Source of the DNA: Acetobacterium malicum subsp. dehalogenans DSM 11527
GTDB taxonomy: Bacteria; Bacillota; Clostridia; Eubacteriales; Eubacteriaceae
Direction: 5' to 3'
Length of the DNA stretch: 64,000 nucleotides
NCBI RefSeq assembly: GCF_000472665.1
Contig: NZ_AXAC01000019.1
Span: 24,448-88,447 of the forward strand
The notes beneath the pieces are model-generated. The model did no database searches. It was given only the letters and a program-made list of their open reading frames with translations, and was not told the origin of the DNA. Made by a program: the position numbers and the translations under genes. This document shows, one piece after another, positions 35,886 through 45,003 of the stretch; position 1 is the first letter of the stretch; every line of letters starts with the position of its first letter.

Positions 35886-36287
35886 ATGGAAGAATTCAGA
35901 ATTGGAACTTGTTATGAGAAGAAATTTTTAATTAATACAGAAGATACAGCATTAGCACTGGGCAGTGGTGGGGAAGAAGTTCTGGCGACACCTCGGCTGG
36001 TAGCCTGGATGGAGAATACCGCCTTTGAAGGAGTGGACATTATCTTGCCCGAAGAAAATACGACAGTCGGAACCCGAATTGATTTAAAACATATAGCAGC
36101 TTCTCCCGTTGGTATGGAAATCAATGTAAGAGCCACATTGGTGACTTATGAAAAAAGAGCCTTGAGTTTTGAAATTGAAGCATGGGATCAGACGGAAAAA
36201 ATTGGCGAAGCTGTTCATCAACGTTTTATTGTTGATAAAGGCAGATTTCTAAAAAAGGTATTGAAAAAAACAGAAATGAACAACTAA
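35886..36287 (+). CDS. FlK-type hotdog thioesterase
   Basis: A 133-residue hotdog-fold protein of the fluoroacetyl-CoA thioesterase (FlK) family. The spacing of the expected catalytic triad is kept: T35 in LATPRLV, E43 in AWMENTA and H69 in DLKHIAASPVG, with the same 8 and 26 residue gaps as FlK. These proteins hydrolyse small acyl-CoA thioesters. In an organism with large acetyl-CoA flux the natural substrate need not be fluoroacetyl-CoA. The ATG at 35886 follows GGAGG, and the upstream TTG is rejected. The next gene is a formyl-THF hydrolase-like protein. Confidence 0.82.
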   Translation: MEEFRIGTCYEKKFLINTEDTALALGSGGEEVLATPRLVAWMENTAFEGVDIILPEENTTVGTRIDLKHIAASPVGMEINVRATLVTYEKRALSFEIEAWDQTEKIGEAVHQRFIVDKGRFLKKVLKKTEMNN

Positions 36288-36346
36288 ATAAAAAGCTAAA
36301 TAAAAAATGAATCATATAAAACTTTTTTATATTGGAGGTGCTTTGA

Positions 36347-37285
36347 ATGAAAATCGTATTGGTTGGACAGGCGCTCTTTGGAAAGGACTGCCTGGAAGTT
36401 TTATTAGGCCAGGGCGAAAAAATAGTGGGTGTGATTACCATTCCAGATGATTTAAGGGGAAGGCCTAATCCGCTTAAAGATTTTGCACAAGAAAAAAATA
36501 TACCGGTATTTCAGCCTCCGGGTAAAAGTCCGCGGCGACTTAAAGATCCCCAAGTGTTGGCCATCGCCAAAGATTTAAAGCCGGATCGTTTTGTATTGGC
36601 TTTTGTCAGCGATATTATGCCCTATGACGTTATTAAATTGGCGACTTTTGGAGGAATAAATTATCATCCTTCATTATTGCCTAAATATCGCGGGGGTGCA
36701 GCGATTAATTGGGCTTTGATCAATGGCGAAAAGGAAACGGGGATAACGATTCATTACGTTGATAAAGGGATTGACACAGGTGATATTATCTTTCAGGAAA
36801 AAGTCGAAATTTCTCCAGAAGATACGGTGGGGTCCCTATATTATGACAAACTCTATCCGTTGGGTTTAAAACTGATTGCTCAAGCAGTGGAAGGTATTCG
36901 AAAAGGCACCGCCCCCCGAATCCCCCAAGATTCAGACAAAGCGACCTATCAACCGATGATTACAGAAGATGATGTAAAAATTGATTGGAAAAATGGAGCC
37001 GCGGAGATTTATAATCTCGTTCGTGGTTCGAACCCTTCACCCGGGGCACTGACGATCTTTAGAGGTGAAAAAATTAAAATTTGGGATGTCCAAATCATCC
37101 CATCCGGTCCCGTTTTGGAACCTGGAGCAGTGGTTGAAATAGTGGAAGGCCAGGGTTTCAGCATTGAAACCGGCAGTGGGACGATACTGGTTAAAAAAGT
37201 ACAGCGGCCAGGAGAAGCCAAGATATCGGCGGACCAATTTGCTAAACAGATTCAATTAAAGCCAGGGGAAAGCATGGCCGGATAA
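36347..37285 (+). CDS. Formyltransferase-family protein, resembles 10-formyl-THF hydrolase domain
   Basis: A 312-residue protein with a folate-binding formyltransferase N-terminal domain and an Fmt-C-like domain. Catalytic residues are present: N105 and H107 in NYHPSLLPKYRGG, and D143 in GIDTGD. The N-terminus reads VGQALFGKDCLEVL, and later blocks DTVGSLYYDKLYPLGLKLIAQAV and GTAPRIPQDSDKATYQPM follow the hydrolase domain of 10-formyl-THF dehydrogenase (ALDH1L1) more than bacterial Fmt, which usually starts with a GTPDFA-like motif. It could release formate from 10-formyl-THF or formylate a substrate. Methionyl-tRNA formyltransferase remains an alternative. GGAGG lies eight bases before the ATG. 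Confidence 0.7.
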   Translation: MKIVLVGQALFGKDCLEVLLGQGEKIVGVITIPDDLRGRPNPLKDFAQEKNIPVFQPPGKSPRRLKDPQVLAIAKDLKPDRFVLAFVSDIMPYDVIKLATFGGINYHPSLLPKYRGGAAINWALINGEKETGITIHYVDKGIDTGDIIFQEKVEISPEDTVGSLYYDKLYPLGLKLIAQAVEGIRKGTAPRIPQDSDKATYQPMITEDDVKIDWKNGAAEIYNLVRGSNPSPGALTIFRGEKIKIWDVQIIPSGPVLEPGAVVEIVEGQGFSIETGSGTILVKKVQRPGEAKISADQFAKQIQLKPGESMAG

Positions 37286-37369
37286 AGGGTGAAACTAACT
37301 TAACCTGATAAAATTGACTGAAATTTTATCAGGCGATGTAGAATTGACATAAAAGGTGTAGGAGGAAAG

Positions 37370-38140
37370 ATGATTTTAGGTATTGATGTCGGAAACACAA
37401 ATACAGAACTGGCAGTGTTGATTGGTGATGAAATCCCGTATTCCTGGCGATTTGTCACCAAAACACCGCGAACCTCAGATGAATATGGGGTGTTGATTAA
37501 ATCCTTTTTTAGAAACTCGGAAATATCGGTGGAGGAAGTCAGCAGTGTGATCATTGCTTCGGTGGTACCCAACATTATGTACTCACTGACGAACGGCATT
37601 AAAAAATATATTGGTGTTGAACCGATGGTGGTGGGCCCGGGAATCAAAACTGGGATGCCAATTAACACCTCGGATCCATCCGAAGTGGGGGCAGATCGGA
37701 TCGTCGATGCGGTAGCGGCTTACAGCATTTACGGTGGACCGGTGATTGTTACTGACTTTGGAACGGCAACCACCTTTGATTATGTCACTAAAGACGGGGC
37801 CTTTGCCGCCGCCGTAACCACCCCTGGGATTCAGATTTCGATTGATGCCTTGTGGAAGAATGCTGCCAAGCTGCCTAATATCGAAATCAAAAAACCGGCC
37901 TCGATACTGGCCCGAGACACGGTTACCAGCATGCAGGCTGGTTTGGTTTATGGTTATATCGGCCAGGTGGAGTATATCATTGAACAGATTAAAAAAGAGA
38001 CCGGAGTCAAGGATATGAAGGTGGTGGCAACTGGTGGGTATGGCCGTCTTTTCTATCAGGAAACAAAATCCATCAACGTTTATGATCCGCAGCTGTCTCT
38101 TAAAGGGTTAAAGATTATCCACGACAAAAATTTCAGGTAA
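37370..38140 (+). CDS. coaX: Type III pantothenate kinase CoaX
   Basis: The first step of coenzyme A synthesis. The 256-residue ASKHA-fold protein starts MILGIDVGNTNTELAV (phosphate loop) and has GADRIVDAVAAY, VTDFGTATTFDYV and TPGIQIS, all standard for type III enzymes. GGAGG precedes the ATG. In Bacillus coaX also follows ftsH. The dus gene follows after 12 bases, so the two are co-transcribed. Confidence 0.95.
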   Translation: MILGIDVGNTNTELAVLIGDEIPYSWRFVTKTPRTSDEYGVLIKSFFRNSEISVEEVSSVIIASVVPNIMYSLTNGIKKYIGVEPMVVGPGIKTGMPINTSDPSEVGADRIVDAVAAYSIYGGPVIVTDFGTATTFDYVTKDGAFAAAVTTPGIQISIDALWKNAAKLPNIEIKKPASILARDTVTSMQAGLVYGYIGQVEYIIEQIKKETGVKDMKVVATGGYGRLFYQETKSINVYDPQLSLKGLKIIHDKNFR

Positions 38141-38152
38141 ACAGGATAAACG

Positions 38153-39154
38153 ATGAACATAAAAGCAGAACAAGTACAAAAAAATAAAGTACTGAAAATT
38201 GGGGATGTTTCAATAGAAACCCCTCTTTTTTTGGGACCGATGGCCGGCTATACCAATCTGCCCTTTCGGTTGATTGCCAAAGAGTTTGGGGCTGGGGTGG
38301 TTTTTTCAGAAATGATCAGCGGCAAGGGTCTATATTATAAGGATCATAAGACGGCTGATTTAATGCTGACTGGTGAAGCTGAAGCACCGGCAGGGATTCA
38401 ACTGTTTGGTTCTGATCCGGATATTCTGGCCCAAGTGGTCAGCGAGACGATCAATGCCACCGATTACGCATTTCTGGACTTCAATGCCGGTTGTCCGGCC
38501 CCGAAGATTACCAAAAACGGCGAAGGTTCGGCCTTGTTGAAAACGCCGGAGTTGTTTTTTAAGGTGGTCAAAGCATTGGCAGAAGCATCAGCAAAACCGC
38601 TGATTGTAAAAACGAGAATCGGTTGGGATGATCAGAGCATTAATATCCGGGCCATCGCAGCCGGGATCGAGGAAGCTGGGGCGGCAGCCCTGACCATCCA
38701 TGGTCGTACCCGGGAAGCTTATTATTCGGGCCGGGCTGACTGGGAAATTATTGCTGAGGTCAAGAAAAATGCCGGGATTCCGATTATCTTAAACGGCGAT
38801 ATCAACAGTGGTGAAGCGGCGCAAAAGGCCTTCGAATCCACCGGGGTGGACGGCCTGATGGTCGGCCGGGCGGCCATTGGCAATCCCTTTATTTTTCGCG
38901 AAATCAACCATTATTTAAAGACCGGCGCCGTCCTTGCAAAACCGACACCGGAAGAACGCGTTCAGGTCGCCATTCGGCACCTCGACTTGCTGGCGCTGCT
39001 GAAAAATGAAGACGCCGGGCTTCGGGAAATGCGTAAGCATCTGGCGGCCTATACCAAAGGTCTTCATCATGCCACGGTGATTCGGAACGAGCTCTTTCAC
39101 GCCCCGGACAAACAAGCGGTAATAAAACTGTTGACCAGTGCGTTGACACAATAA
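38153..39154 (+). CDS. dus: tRNA-dihydrouridine synthase
   Basis: A flavin enzyme of 333 residues that reduces uridines in the tRNA D-loop. The start of the TIM barrel LFLGPMAGYTNLPFRLI, the catalytic Cys in FNAGCPAPKI, KTRIGWDD, TIHGRTREAYYSGRADW, NGDI and VGRAAIGNPFIF are typical of DusB-type enzymes. It is the last gene of the coaX pair and ends at a long inverted repeat. The specific uridine position modified cannot be told from sequence. Confidence 0.94.
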   Translation: MNIKAEQVQKNKVLKIGDVSIETPLFLGPMAGYTNLPFRLIAKEFGAGVVFSEMISGKGLYYKDHKTADLMLTGEAEAPAGIQLFGSDPDILAQVVSETINATDYAFLDFNAGCPAPKITKNGEGSALLKTPELFFKVVKALAEASAKPLIVKTRIGWDDQSINIRAIAAGIEEAGAAALTIHGRTREAYYSGRADWEIIAEVKKNAGIPIILNGDINSGEAAQKAFESTGVDGLMVGRAAIGNPFIFREINHYLKTGAVLAKPTPEERVQVAIRHLDLLALLKNEDAGLREMRKHLAAYTKGLHHATVIRNELFHAPDKQAVIKLLTSALTQ

Positions 39155-39180
39155 AACAGGAGTGACTTCAAAAAAAGATT

Positions 39181-39255
39181 GTAGGGGCGATCCGCGATCG
39201 CCAGTAACGTTTGCTATGACCAGCTACGTTTACTGGCGATCATGGATCGCCCCTA
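39181..39255. repeat. Imperfect inverted repeat, REP/MITE-like, between convergent genes
   Basis: The left arm GTAGGGGCGATCCGCGATCG continues CCAGTAACGT (39181-39210). The right arm, about 39225-39255, is its near-perfect reverse complement. Six or more A precede it and six T follow it, so it can also act as a bidirectional terminator for dus and folC. GTAGGGGCGA palindromes are a widespread type of bacterial intergenic repeat. Confidence 0.75.
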
Positions 39256-39295
39256 CTTTTTTAATTAACGGTTGTAAATATTTTAAAGCTGTTTT

Positions 39296-40600
39296 TTAGT
39301 TTGATAGTAAATTCTTTCGGATTAGGGTTCGGGCTTCACCGATCATGTACAGTGAGCCCACAAAAACATTCACCTCATCTTTTTTGGATAAGTCTATGCT
39401 GTTAACGGCGGCCTCCATGGTATCGTAGAAGTCGACGCTTTTTCCGTAGCTATTGTGAATCAGTGCGGCCATTTTTTCGGCTGGCATCGCCCGATCGCTG
39501 TTGGGGGTCAGGGTATGAATGGTGCTGGCAATGGGGACCAGATAAGATAGCGATTCTTCGATGTCCTTATCTTCCAGCATCCCAAAAAACAAGTTGACGG
39601 TGCGGTTGGGAAAGTATTGCTTCATATTGTTGACAAAGGCCTGAATGCCGTTGCTGTTGTGGGCCCCATCAATGAGGACCACCGGATTTTCCAGAAAGAT
39701 TTCAAAACGTCCGGGAAAAACAACGGCAGCCAATGCTTTTTTAATATGCCCGGAGTTGATATCATAGCCTTTGCGATTAAGCAGGGCAATGACTTCCAAC
39801 GCCGTCAGGCAATTCAGGGACTGATGGTCGCCCAGCAGTTTTAATTCAAAGCCATCAAGATAGAGATGATCACCCAGGTATTTCAGGGTCTGATTGTGGG
39901 TGGTGTGGCTTAAAACTGAAATATCATCCGGGTTAACCAAAACCAGATTGGCATTTTTCGTGGCGCCAAAATCAAGAATAACCTTTAAAGCTTCGGGATC
40001 TTGGGGATAAACAACCACATCAGAGCCTTCTTTGATGATCGATGCTTTTTCAAAGGCAATTTCAGCCAGGGTGTTGCCCAGGTAATCGGTATGATCATTG
40101 CTGATGCCCATGATCACAACCGCCAGTGGATCTTTGATGATATTGGTGGCGTCAAGTCGTCCACCCAAACCAACTTCAAGAACGACAAAATCGACTTGTT
40201 TTTGATAAAAATACTGGAGCCCCACCGCGGTGACCATTTCAAATTCAGTGGGATGGGGTTCGCCCTGTTCCATCAGGACTTCAATCCGTTCCTTGACAAA
40301 ATTGGTGGCGGCAACCAGGCTGTCATCGTCAATCGGTTCGTTGTTTAATTGAATCCGTTCGTTAAAGGCTTCCAGAAAGGGTGAGGTAAACAAACCGGTG
40401 TTGTATCCGGCCGATGTTAAGATGGTGGCGATCATGGTGGAGGTGGACCCTTTTCCATTGGTGCCGGCAATGTGGATAAACTTGAGTTTATCCTGGGGGT
40501 TATCCATGGCATCCAGTAATAGGCTCATGCTTTCAAGACCTAATCGGGTGCCAAACTTATGGGTTGCTTCAATGTAGCTGATGGCTTCTGTAACGTTCAT
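39296..40600 (-). CDS. folC: Folylpolyglutamate / dihydrofolate synthase FolC
   Basis: A Mur-ligase-family enzyme of 434 residues that adds glutamates to folates. The P-loop is AGTNGKGSTSTMIATIL, with TSPFLEAFNERI, EVGLGGRLDATNII, SNDHTDYLG, and PGRFEIF...LIDGAHNSNGI. It lies downstream of 5-formyl-THF cyclo-ligase, with its AGGAGG inside the end of that gene, 11 bases before the ATG. Polyglutamylation matters for organisms relying on folate-bound one-carbon flux. Confidence 0.95.
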   Translation of the reverse strand: MNVTEAISYIEATHKFGTRLGLESMSLLLDAMDNPQDKLKFIHIAGTNGKGSTSTMIATILTSAGYNTGLFTSPFLEAFNERIQLNNEPIDDDSLVAATNFVKERIEVLMEQGEPHPTEFEMVTAVGLQYFYQKQVDFVVLEVGLGGRLDATNIIKDPLAVVIMGISNDHTDYLGNTLAEIAFEKASIIKEGSDVVVYPQDPEALKVILDFGATKNANLVLVNPDDISVLSHTTHNQTLKYLGDHLYLDGFELKLLGDHQSLNCLTALEVIALLNRKGYDINSGHIKKALAAVVFPGRFEIFLENPVVLIDGAHNSNGIQAFVNNMKQYFPNRTVNLFFGMLEDKDIEESLSYLVPIASTIHTLTPNSDRAMPAEKMAALIHNSYGKSVDFYDTMEAAVNSIDLSKKDEVNVFVGSLYMIGEARTLIRKNLLSN

Positions 40601-40606
40601 GTTAAA

Positions 40607-41182
40607 TTAGGCCTCCTGGATGGGACAACAATTGACACATTTTTCGGTCACCATGAACTGGACACTTTTGTCATGTTCTTCCATGGGGATTTTTTCGAAA
40701 ATAAAGTCTTCCCGAATCAGCGCAACGGTGACACAGTCGTCACTGATGGTTTCCAGAAAGCGGTCGTAATAACCGCCGCCAAAACCCATCCGGTGTCCCG
40801 ATGGCGAGAATGCACAACCGGGAACCATAACCAGATCAAGTTTTTTAGGGTCGACAATCCGCATGCAATCTTCACGAACTTCGAGAATCCCGTAATGGCC
40901 CTCTTCCAGATCGTCGGGGAAATTAATGAGTTCTGACAGAGTAACCGTATGGTCTTCGATGTTACAGATAGGAACGACAATGTGCTTGCCATCGGCTAAG
41001 GCGCGCTTGATAAAATCATGGGTGTAAATTTCGGTCCCAAAGCTCACATAGGCCATAATCCAGTCGGCATTTTTATAAAGATCACTATCGAGGAATTGTT
41101 CGATAATTTTAGCATCGGTGTCGGCACAGTAAATTTTTTTACGACGTGCCAGAATTTCTTTTCGGAACAAACTTTTATCCAT
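40607..41182 (-). CDS. 5-formyltetrahydrofolate cyclo-ligase
   Basis: A 191-residue enzyme that converts 5-formyl-THF to 5,10-methenyl-THF with ATP. The block LVMVPGCAFSPSGHRMGFGGGYYDRFL is diagnostic, and the basic N-terminal FRKEILARRKKI fits the nucleotide-binding start. It is the first gene of a two-gene folate operon with folC. It has its own extended -10 promoter with an overlapping dyad. Confidence 0.94.
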   Translation of the reverse strand: MDKSLFRKEILARRKKIYCADTDAKIIEQFLDSDLYKNADWIMAYVSFGTEIYTHDFIKRALADGKHIVVPICNIEDHTVTLSELINFPDDLEEGHYGILEVREDCMRIVDPKKLDLVMVPGCAFSPSGHRMGFGGGYYDRFLETISDDCVTVALIREDFIFEKIPMEEHDKSVQFMVTEKCVNCCPIQEA

Positions 41183-41218
41183 TTTTTTCTCCTAATATTA
41201 AGATTAATTGACGATGAT

Positions 41219-41244
41219 ATTATAACATAAAGTCGCTTAGCGAC
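41219..41244 (-). promoter_or_regulatory. Promoter and dyad upstream of the folate operon
   Basis: On the minus strand TGTTATAAT gives an extended -10 (TATAAT at 41219-41224). A small dyad GTCGCTTAGCGAC (41232-41244) sits between the -10 and the -35 area and could bind a regulator. Confidence 0.45.
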
Positions 41245-41282
41245 GAAAAATTATCGAGGGGAAATTTTATCTGAATTTTTTC

Positions 41283-41310
41283 TTGAAAACAAAGGATTCT
41301 TGGTTATACT
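41283..41310 (+). promoter_or_regulatory. Promoter of the DUF1638 gene
   Basis: TTGAAA (41283-41288), a 16-base spacer and TATACT (41305-41310), 74 bases before the ATG at 41384. Confidence 0.6.
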
Positions 41311-41383
41311 TGGTATAGTGCAGAAAAATAGTCCATAAATAATACTCTTGGCAGAGTAAACAGAAAAAAGGTGTAAAAAATAA

Positions 41384-42055
41384 ATGAAGAGATTATTAAT
41401 CGCCTGTGAAACCATCCGGGATGAGGTTGAAATGGCGTTACAACGAACCGGAGCAGAATTGGAAACCGTCTGGATGTCCAATCTGCTTCATGACTCCCCG
41501 GAACGATTGAAAAATGCCCTCCAGGAAGAAATAGACAAAGCCGAAGCTGACTATGATCAGCTCTTGTTTGCCTATGGCAACTGCGGAAATGGGCTTTTGG
41601 GTTTAAAAAGTGAAAAAGCGACTCTGATTATTCCCCGCTATGGGGACTGCATTGATATCCTGCTTTCCGAAAAAGAAAACCTCGACCGCATCCGGACTTC
41701 TACCTATTTCTTAACCCAGGGTTGGTTAAGGGGCGAAAAGTCCCTTGATAAGGAGTTCCAGCACAATCTCGAAAAATACGGCGAAAGCCGGGCCAGACGG
41801 GTTATGGAGATTATGTTCAAAAATTATAAAAATTTGATGCTGATCGATTCCGGAGCCTATCCGGTGGCGGATCATCTGCCCCGGGTCAACGATATCGGTG
41901 AACTCATCGGTCTGGAGGTGGTGGTCGATCAAGGCAGCATTACCCCGCTGGAAAAACTGGTAACCGGGGAATGGACGGAAGGCTTTTGCATTATTCCCCC
42001 CGGTCAGGTTACTACCCATAATGATTTTGACGGGGTGGCGGTTCGTAAGGTCTAG
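41384..42055 (+). CDS. DUF1638 domain protein
   Basis: A 223-residue cytoplasmic protein of the DUF1638 family. Typical parts are the start RLLIACETIRDEVEMAL, the central YGNCGNGLLGL and IPRYGDCIDILLSE, and a C-terminal DNDFDGV-like end (HNDFDGVAVRKV). Members are common in anaerobes and archaea that use corrinoid methyltransferases, but no function is established. Here no methyltransferase is adjacent. It has its own promoter and terminator. Confidence 0.82.
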   Translation: MKRLLIACETIRDEVEMALQRTGAELETVWMSNLLHDSPERLKNALQEEIDKAEADYDQLLFAYGNCGNGLLGLKSEKATLIIPRYGDCIDILLSEKENLDRIRTSTYFLTQGWLRGEKSLDKEFQHNLEKYGESRARRVMEIMFKNYKNLMLIDSGAYPVADHLPRVNDIGELIGLEVVVDQGSITPLEKLVTGEWTEGFCIIPPGQVTTHNDFDGVAVRKV

Positions 42056-42077
42056 GCAACTAAAGTATGGTTTAAAT

Positions 42078-42121
42078 AAACACCCGGTTCAGTCAGCAAT
42101 TGATTTTTCGGGTGTTTTTAG
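42078..42121 (+). terminator. Terminator of the DUF1638 gene
   Basis: AAACACCCG (42078-42086) pairs with CGGGTGTTT (42109-42117), and the T-run continues to 42119. The loop is long (22 bases). Confidence 0.7.
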
Positions 42122-42147
42122 CGCGAAGGAGCGAAGCGGAATCATAG

Positions 42148-42177
42148 TTGCATCAACTTAGAAAAGTATGGTATAGT
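42148..42177 (+). promoter_or_regulatory. Promoter of the hemolysin III gene
   Basis: TTGCAT (42148-42153), an 18-base spacer and TATAGT (42172-42177), 39 bases before the ATG. Confidence 0.55.
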
Positions 42178-42215
42178 GAAAGAAAAGAACGATCCAGTAA
42201 CAGAAAGGACAAAAT

Positions 42216-42860
42216 ATGAATCAGTTTAGAGAACCAATGAATGCTTTAACCCATTTGATTGGTGCGGTTTTATCCGTATTTGGGATCAGTGCGATGCTTG
42301 TTTTAATTATTGCAGAAGATAATGTGACCCCGTTGACCCTGGTTTCGGTGTTGGCCTTTGGGGTTGGGTTGATCTGTCTCTATGGCACCAGCTTTACCTA
42401 TCATGCCTCCCAGGGTGATCAGGAAAAAATTTTACATCTGAAAAAATTGGATCATGCGATGATCTTTATTTTGATTGCCGGAACCTACACGCCGTTTTGT
42501 CTGCTATGCCTGACCGGAACCATGCGGGTGGCGATGATGGTGGCAATATGGGGCGTGGCCCTGATCGGGATTATTCTTAAAGTGGCCTGGATCAATATGC
42601 CCCGATGGCTGGGAACCGGACTGTATATCTTTCTGGGGTGGTTTGCGCTGTTTGTGTTAGGGCCTCTTTATCAGGCGCTGCCATTGCCGGGCTTTATGCT
42701 GCTGGTTGGCGGCGGTGTGATGTATACCATCGGCGGCATCATCTATGCGATCAAAAAACCAAACTTCGGGAAAAATTTTGGTTTTCACGAATTGTTTCAT
42801 ATTTTTGTAATTTTAGGTTCGCTTTGTCATTTTATTTGTGTTTTTTTCTTTATTCTTTAA
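42216..42860 (+). CDS. Hemolysin III / PAQR family membrane protein
   Basis: A 214-residue seven-helix protein. It starts REPMNALTHLIGAVLS, has SFTYHAS and KLDHAMIFILIAGTYTPFCL, and ends with GFHELFHIFVILGSLCHF. The Ser, Asp and three His residues of these motifs are the metal site of PAQR hydrolases. Despite the name, bacterial members are unlikely to be toxins and may act on membrane lipids. It lies upstream of pyrG, separated by a strong terminator-like hairpin. Confidence 0.9.
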   Translation: MNQFREPMNALTHLIGAVLSVFGISAMLVLIIAEDNVTPLTLVSVLAFGVGLICLYGTSFTYHASQGDQEKILHLKKLDHAMIFILIAGTYTPFCLLCLTGTMRVAMMVAIWGVALIGIILKVAWINMPRWLGTGLYIFLGWFALFVLGPLYQALPLPGFMLLVGGGVMYTIGGIIYAIKKPNFGKNFGFHELFHIFVILGSLCHFICVFFFIL

Positions 42861-42954
42861 GAAAAAAATGGTATTATTAAAAAGTTGTTATTCAAAACAA
42901 AATTCTTATTGTTTTTTTAAAAAAAACTGTTAAACTAATAGTATTGTTAATTGC

Positions 42955-42997
42955 ATCACTGCAAAAAAAAAACTCATTTTTTGCAGTGATTTTTTTG
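42955..42997 (+). terminator. Terminator, possible pyrG attenuator
   Basis: ATCACTGC-A6 (42955-42968) pairs with T6-GCAGTGAT (42977-42990), and seven T follow. It is 46 bases before the pyrG start, downstream of a possible promoter (TTGTTT at about 42910, TAAACT near 42932), which would make it a leader attenuator. Confidence 0.8.
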
Positions 42998-43006
42998 TTG
43001 GAATAA

Positions 43007-44647
<1,641 letters not shown>

Positions 44648-44652
44648 TGGAT

Positions 44653-44687
44653 AAAAAAATCAAGATCCTAGATCTTGATTTTTTTTA
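44653..44687 (+). terminator. Terminator of pyrG
   Basis: A7-TCAAGATC (44653-44667) and GATCTTGA-T7 (44671-44685) pair around loop CTA. Confidence 0.92.
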
Positions 44688-44721
44688 TGGGGTGATACAC
44701 AAGATATACTAACAGGAAAAC

Positions 44722-44910
44722 TGTGGATAACTTAAAAACTGTGGATAGAATTTGTATAAAACTGTGGAGAACATTGGTTTTCCCTGTGGACAATGTGGAT
44801 AACCTTGTTGATTGAATAGGGAAACCACCAATAGCGCCAATGTAATGGAAAAACAACGAACAGGGCAATTGTTAATAAAAGCGATGTGGTTGAACACAGG
44901 CTGTGGAAAA
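44722..44910 (+). other. Cluster of DnaA-box-like sites
   Basis: Seven sites of the form TGTGGnnnn in one orientation within 189 bases. Two are perfect TGTGGATAA (44722-44730 and 44794-44802). Four have one mismatch: TGTGGATAG 44740-44748, TGTGGAGAA 44763-44771, TGTGGACAA 44785-44793 and TGTGGAAAA 44902-44910. One is weaker (TGTGGTTGA, 44885-44893). A further one-mismatch site overlaps the pyrG stop (44646-44654). TGTGGATAA is the reverse complement of the DnaA box TTATCCACA. It may titrate DnaA, regulate nadE or be an origin element. Confidence 0.75.
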
Positions 44911-44920
44911 TAAAATATGA

Positions 44921-44949
44921 TTGTCTTGGATCATAAATGGGGATATAAT
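44921..44949 (+). promoter_or_regulatory. Promoter of nadE
   Basis: TTGTCT (44921-44926), a 17-base spacer and a perfect TATAAT (44944-44949), just downstream of the DnaA-box cluster and 55 bases before the gene. Confidence 0.75.
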
Positions 44950-45003
44950 GAAAGCCAGTCAATTAAATCAAATGAAAAATAAAAAAAATGTAAGGTGAGT
45001 TAA

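Noticed and set aside
42216..42860. Secreted haemolysin toxin
   Set aside because: The family name is historical. The protein is a seven-helix PAQR membrane protein with a metal-site pattern and no toxin features.
44698..45003. Definite chromosomal origin oriC
   Set aside because: The DnaA-box cluster is strong, but dnaA, dnaN, recF, gyrB and rpmH are absent and a regulatory or titration site fits as well. It is kept as a cluster, not called oriC.
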